DNA of 64,000 nt, taken from assembly GCF_035989305.1 (NCBI RefSeq), contig NZ_CP108514.1, positions 1,789,501-1,853,500 of the forward strand, given 5' to 3'. This DNA comes from Streptomyces sp. NBC_01233 (GTDB lineage Bacteria > Actinomycetota > Actinomycetes > Streptomycetales > Streptomycetaceae). The position numbers and the translations under genes were made by a program. The notes below the pieces were generated by a model. That model was given only the letters and a program-made list of their open reading frames with translations, did no database searches and was not told the origin of the DNA. Each line of letters starts with the position of its first letter. Positions within the stretch are counted from its first letter, which is position 1. Of the stretch, positions 61,490-64,000 are shown piece after piece.

Positions 61490-61711
61490 TCAGAGCGCGG
61501 CCATCTTGGTGTAGGGACTCAGGATTCGCTTCTGGACCGAACCGAAGTCGACGAGAACAGCGATCCCCTCCTCGATTCCGACGACACGGCCGAGGCCGTG
61601 CTCATCGTGAGTGACCCGGTCGCCGACGCTGAACTGCCGGATGGGCTGTTCCACGGGGGCCTTGAACGGGCTGGACGGCAAATGGCGGCGAGGTACTGCT
61701 GACTTTGTCAT
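61490..61711 (-). CDS. Small CarD/Tudor-like domain protein
   Basis: 73 residues from ATG 61711. The body IRQFSVGDRVTHDEHGLGRVVGIEEGIAVLVDFGSVQKRILSPYTKMAAL is a small SH3-like barrel as in CarD/UvrD C-terminal Tudor modules. Conserved in Streptomyces, function unknown; a role with RNA polymerase or nucleic acids is a guess from the fold. No strong ribosome site. Confidence 0.75.
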   Translation of the reverse strand: MTKSAVPRRHLPSSPFKAPVEQPIRQFSVGDRVTHDEHGLGRVVGIEEGIAVLVDFGSVQKRILSPYTKMAAL

Positions 61712-61813
61712 TGGAACCAGTATGCGCCCAGCAGGCCGCCGCGCGGTCCGCCGTTCGGATCTCAATTCCGGCACCATCCGCACCAGCCGTGGCGGCGGAC
61801 CGCCGATCCGCCG

Positions 61814-62839
61814 CTACAGGTCGTCGGGATCGGCCCGATCCAGCGCCGGCCGGAGCCCGGGGGCCGACTCGGTCAGCAGGTAGTCGGCGACGGCCGTGTC
61901 GGTGACGAGGCTGGTCACCAGACCGGACCGGAGCACCGCCCCGATCGCGGAGGCCTTGCGCAGACCGCCCGCGATCGCCACGACCTCCGGGATCCGCCGC
62001 AGCCGGTCCGCCTCGACGGTGATGCACCGCTCGCCGAGGTCCCGGCCGACCCGCCGACCCTCGGAATCGAACAGGTGGGCGGACATTTCGGCCGCGACGC
62101 CCAGCGAGGCGTAGTGGGCCCGCTCCTCGTCCGTCAGCATGTCGTGGACGGTGGAGATGCCCGTCTCCCACGAGCCGATGGAGACGGCCGCCACCGTGAC
62201 CTTGTCGAAGTACTCGAAGGCGCGCGCGATCCCGGTCTGGCTGCGCAGCGCGGCCGCGGTCGCCGGATCGGGCAGCAGCATCGGCGCGTAGATCGGGTGC
62301 GCGTCGCCCCCCGAGACCTGGGCGGCCCTGCGCACGGCCTCGACCGAACCGCGCTCGGCGGTCCCCGCGTCGTACACGCCGGTCAGCTGGACCACGGTGC
62401 ACTGCGGCAGCCGGTGCAGGGAGGCGGCCATGTGAATGGTCGACCGCCCCCACGCCAGGCCCAGTACGTCGCCCTCGTTGACCAGCTCGCCCAGCAGGTC
62501 GGCGGCGACCGCGCCCAGGTTCTCCGGATCGGGCGCGTCCTCGGTGGCGTCGGCGGGCGACTCCACCACGACGGCGTGCCGGAGCCCGTACCGGGCCCTG
62601 AGCGCGTCCGAACGCTCCGCGTCGAGTTCGGCCGGTACCCGGATCTCGATCCGTACGAGGTCCCGCTCCAGGGCGGTCTCCAGGACCCGGGCCACCTTGA
62701 AGCGGCTCACGCCGAACTCCTCGGCGATCTGGATCTTGGATTTGCCCTCGAGGTAGAAACGGCGCGCCATGGCCGCCGCCTGCACCAGCTCCGCGGGTCC
62801 CATCCGCAGGGCTGACCGTCCCGCCGACATTGCAGACAC
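61814..62839 (-). CDS. SorC/DeoR-type sugar-binding transcriptional regulator
   Basis: 341 residues from GTG 62839, which has GAGGAG six bases upstream; an in-frame GTG at 62863 lacks one. N-terminal helix-turn-helix (about 18-60: MARRFYLEGKSKIQIAEEFGVSRFKVARVLETA), then the SorC effector domain with GLAWGRSTIHMAASL and GGLRKASAIGAVLRSGLVTSLVTD. These tetrameric regulators bind phosphorylated sugars. It lies just downstream of rpe and its upstream DNA holds tandem repeats, so autoregulation and a pentose/sugar phosphate ligand are likely. Confidence 0.92.
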   Translation of the reverse strand: MSAMSAGRSALRMGPAELVQAAAMARRFYLEGKSKIQIAEEFGVSRFKVARVLETALERDLVRIEIRVPAELDAERSDALRARYGLRHAVVVESPADATEDAPDPENLGAVAADLLGELVNEGDVLGLAWGRSTIHMAASLHRLPQCTVVQLTGVYDAGTAERGSVEAVRRAAQVSGGDAHPIYAPMLLPDPATAAALRSQTGIARAFEYFDKVTVAAVSIGSWETGISTVHDMLTDEERAHYASLGVAAEMSAHLFDSEGRRVGRDLGERCITVEADRLRRIPEVVAIAGGLRKASAIGAVLRSGLVTSLVTDTAVADYLLTESAPGLRPALDRADPDDL

Positions 62840-62856
62840 CGCGTTCTCCTCACTGC

Positions 62857-62960
62857 TGTTCACACTCTCGTGTTCACACTCTCGACTCGCCGTTCATCCT
62901 GTCAGATCCGGCGGCCGTTGATCAGCCTGGACAGCTCCCGTTCACCGAGCTGTTCATCAA
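62857..62960 (-). promoter_or_regulatory. Tandem operator-like repeats upstream of the SorC regulator
   Basis: A perfect 14-base tandem repeat TGTTCACACTCTCG (62857-62870 and 62871-62884), plus further GTTCA half-sites at 62892, 62940 and 62952 (the last in TGTTCATCA). TGAACA/TGTTCA elements are typical of SorC/DeoR-type operators such as that of Bacillus DeoR. They lie immediately before the regulator start. Confidence 0.7.
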
Positions 62961-62968
62961 CCCTTGGC

Positions 62969-63655
62969 TCAGTGGTCGCAAGCCCACGGCGCGGCGGCGA
63001 TCGCCGCACCCGCCTGGTCACGCAGCGTGCTCACGGCGGTGGCCGGATCGACCGCGCCGTAGACCGCGCTGCCCGCGACGAATACGTCGGCGCCGGCCTC
63101 GGCACAGCGTTCGATGGTCGAGGCCGAGACCCCGCCGTCGACCTGCAGCCACAGCTCCAGGCCGTGCTTGGAGATCAGCTCCCGGGTCCGGCGGATCTTG
63201 GGGAGCATGATGTCGAGAAAGGGCTGGCCGCCGAAGCCGGGCTCGACCGTCATGATCAGCAGCATGTCGAGCTCGGGGAGGATGTCTTCGTACTGTTCGA
63301 TGGGCGTCGCGGGCTTGAGCGCCATCGACGCCCGCGCCCCCTTCGCCCGGATCTCCCGCGCGAGGCGCACGGGCGCCGCCGCGGCCTCGGCGTGGAAGGT
63401 GACCGAACCCGCACCGGCCTCCACGTACTGCGGGGCCCAGCGGTCCGGGTTCTCGATCATCAGGTGGAGGTCCAGCGGGATGTCCGTCGCCCGGCTCAGG
63501 GACTCCACGATGGGCATGCCGAGGGTGAGGTTCGGGACGAAATGGTTGTCCATGACGTCGACATGCAGCCAGTCGGCCCCCTCGACGGCCCTCGCCTCCT
63601 CGGCGAGTCGGGCGAAGTCGGCGGACAGGATGCTGGGATAAATCTGCGCGGCCAT
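62969..63655 (-). CDS. rpe: Ribulose-phosphate 3-epimerase
   Basis: 228 residues, TIM barrel. [16 protein letters not shown], the metal-binding [41 protein letters not shown] and [10 protein letters not shown] are all canonical. It interconverts ribulose 5-phosphate and xylulose 5-phosphate in the pentose phosphate pathway. ATG 63655 follows GGGGGC. It lies upstream of the SorC regulator in the same direction. Ribulose 5-phosphate is also the substrate of RibBA at the other end of the window. Confidence 0.97.
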   Translation of the reverse strand: MAAQIYPSILSADFARLAEEARAVEGADWLHVDVMDNHFVPNLTLGMPIVESLSRATDIPLDLHLMIENPDRWAPQYVEAGAGSVTFHAEAAAAPVRLAREIRAKGARASMALKPATPIEQYEDILPELDMLLIMTVEPGFGGQPFLDIMLPKIRRTRELISKHGLELWLQVDGGVSASTIERCAEAGADVFVAGSAVYGAVDPATAVSTLRDQAGAAIAAAPWACDH

Positions 63656-63764
63656 GCCCCCAAGCCTGCCATGCCTGCGACCGGTTCCGGCCACGACCCC
63701 GCAAGTCGGGGCGGGGGTAGCATTGCTTAACCGATCGCGCGGGATGCTTCAGCCGTCCTTAAAG

Positions 63765-63795
63765 GCCGGCGGGACCGGAACCCGGTCCCGCCGGC
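63765..63795 (-). terminator. Terminator between the edge gene and rpe
   Basis: Perfect 14-base-pair stem GCCGGCGGGACCGG / CCGGTCCCGCCGGC with loop AAC, three bases after the stop of the gene at 63798-64000. Confidence 0.9.
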
Positions 63796-63797
63796 TC

Positions 63798-64000
63798 TCA
63801 CACGTCGGCGGACGCCGGACCGGTGGCGGGCGTCGTCACCGCGACGCGCACCGCGCCGGTGGTCGAGGCCGCGACCTGCGCGACCGTGCGGTCTCTTGGG
63901 TGGCCGGCGACGACGGCCGGGGTGCCCTCGACCGTCGGCGCACGGCGCACGGTCCATCCCGCACTCTGGAAGAAGGTCTGCGCGCGCTCCACGGCGGCCG
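63798..64000 (-). CDS. Hypothetical protein, C-terminal end only
   Basis: About 67 C-terminal residues of a gene whose start lies beyond the right edge. The visible stretch ends ...VTTPATGPASADV, with FFQSAGWTVRRAPTVEGTPAVVAGHP before it. No family is recognised. It is followed at once by a strong terminator, so it is the end of its transcription unit. Confidence 0.6.
   Translation of the reverse strand, partial: AAVERAQTFFQSAGWTVRRAPTVEGTPAVVAGHPRDRTVAQVAASTTGAVRVAVTTPATGPASADV

Noticed and set aside
63765..63795. GGGACC/GGTCCC symmetry as a second DevR-type box
   Set aside because: Spacing differs, and its position three bases after a stop codon with a tight AAC loop makes it a terminator.

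Overview
The window is about 72% GC by eye, uses GTG starts freely, and is dense with ATGA/GTGA stop-start overlaps. It carries a WhiB-like gene, an ECF41 sigma factor, SpoIIE/STAS/RsbW partner-switching genes and a chitinase with a paired-repeat promoter. All of this points to a Streptomyces chromosome (or a very close relative). The beginning (rib operon, chitinase) and the end (guaB1, rpe) look like conserved core; the middle is accessory metabolism and regulation. I see no tRNA, rRNA, prophage or CRISPR array.

Layout. 1-3460 (minus): riboflavin operon ribD-ribE-ribM-ribBA behind an FMN riboswitch and a U-tract terminator. 3587-6169: secreted GH18 chitinase with operator-like repeats in its promoter. 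6191-7892: ECF41 sigma factor and an oxidoreductase behind a matching promoter. 7925-8343: a five-copy ~98-bp tandem array. 8472-10917: divergent ROK regulator and MFS transporter around a perfect palindrome. 11011-13789: uracil permease and two poorly known proteins. 13857-19599: a lysine aminovalerate module (DavB monooxygenase, DavA amidase, cationic amino acid permease, Lrp regulator), interrupted by a deletion scar (GNAT/GST-like remnants) and a frameshifted WhiB-like gene. 20044-26689: SGNH hydrolase, repeat lipoprotein, then a LytTR regulator, sodium:solute symporter and LytS-type kinase.

27105-56608 is almost entirely minus strand. From right to left it holds: a 14-15 kb run with a DJ-1-like protein, a benzoylformate decarboxylase-like ThDP enzyme, three NTF2-like proteins, a GMC oxidoreductase, a second DJ-1-like protein, a VOC protein, an AGE-type epimerase, a STAS protein, GlgX, STAS, RsbW-like kinase, SpoIIE phosphatase and a MinD-like ATPase; then DJ-1, aldehyde dehydrogenase, an F420-reductase-like protein and a three-subunit molybdenum hydroxylase; then an MFS transporter with a cNMP-domain histidine kinase, TMEM175-type channel, a catalytically dead IS701-like transposase overlapping xdhC, and guaB1. 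The mixed metabolic and partner-switching run is the best candidate for an undescribed system.

56890-64000: a bacterial UBP zinc finger overlapping a receiver-thioredoxin reductase fusion lacking its CxxC, a truncated haemoglobin with an ABM protein, a secreted RNase with its barstar-type inhibitor beside a dispersed repeat cluster, a SorC-family regulator with tandem operator repeats, and rpe. Genes at both window edges are cut.
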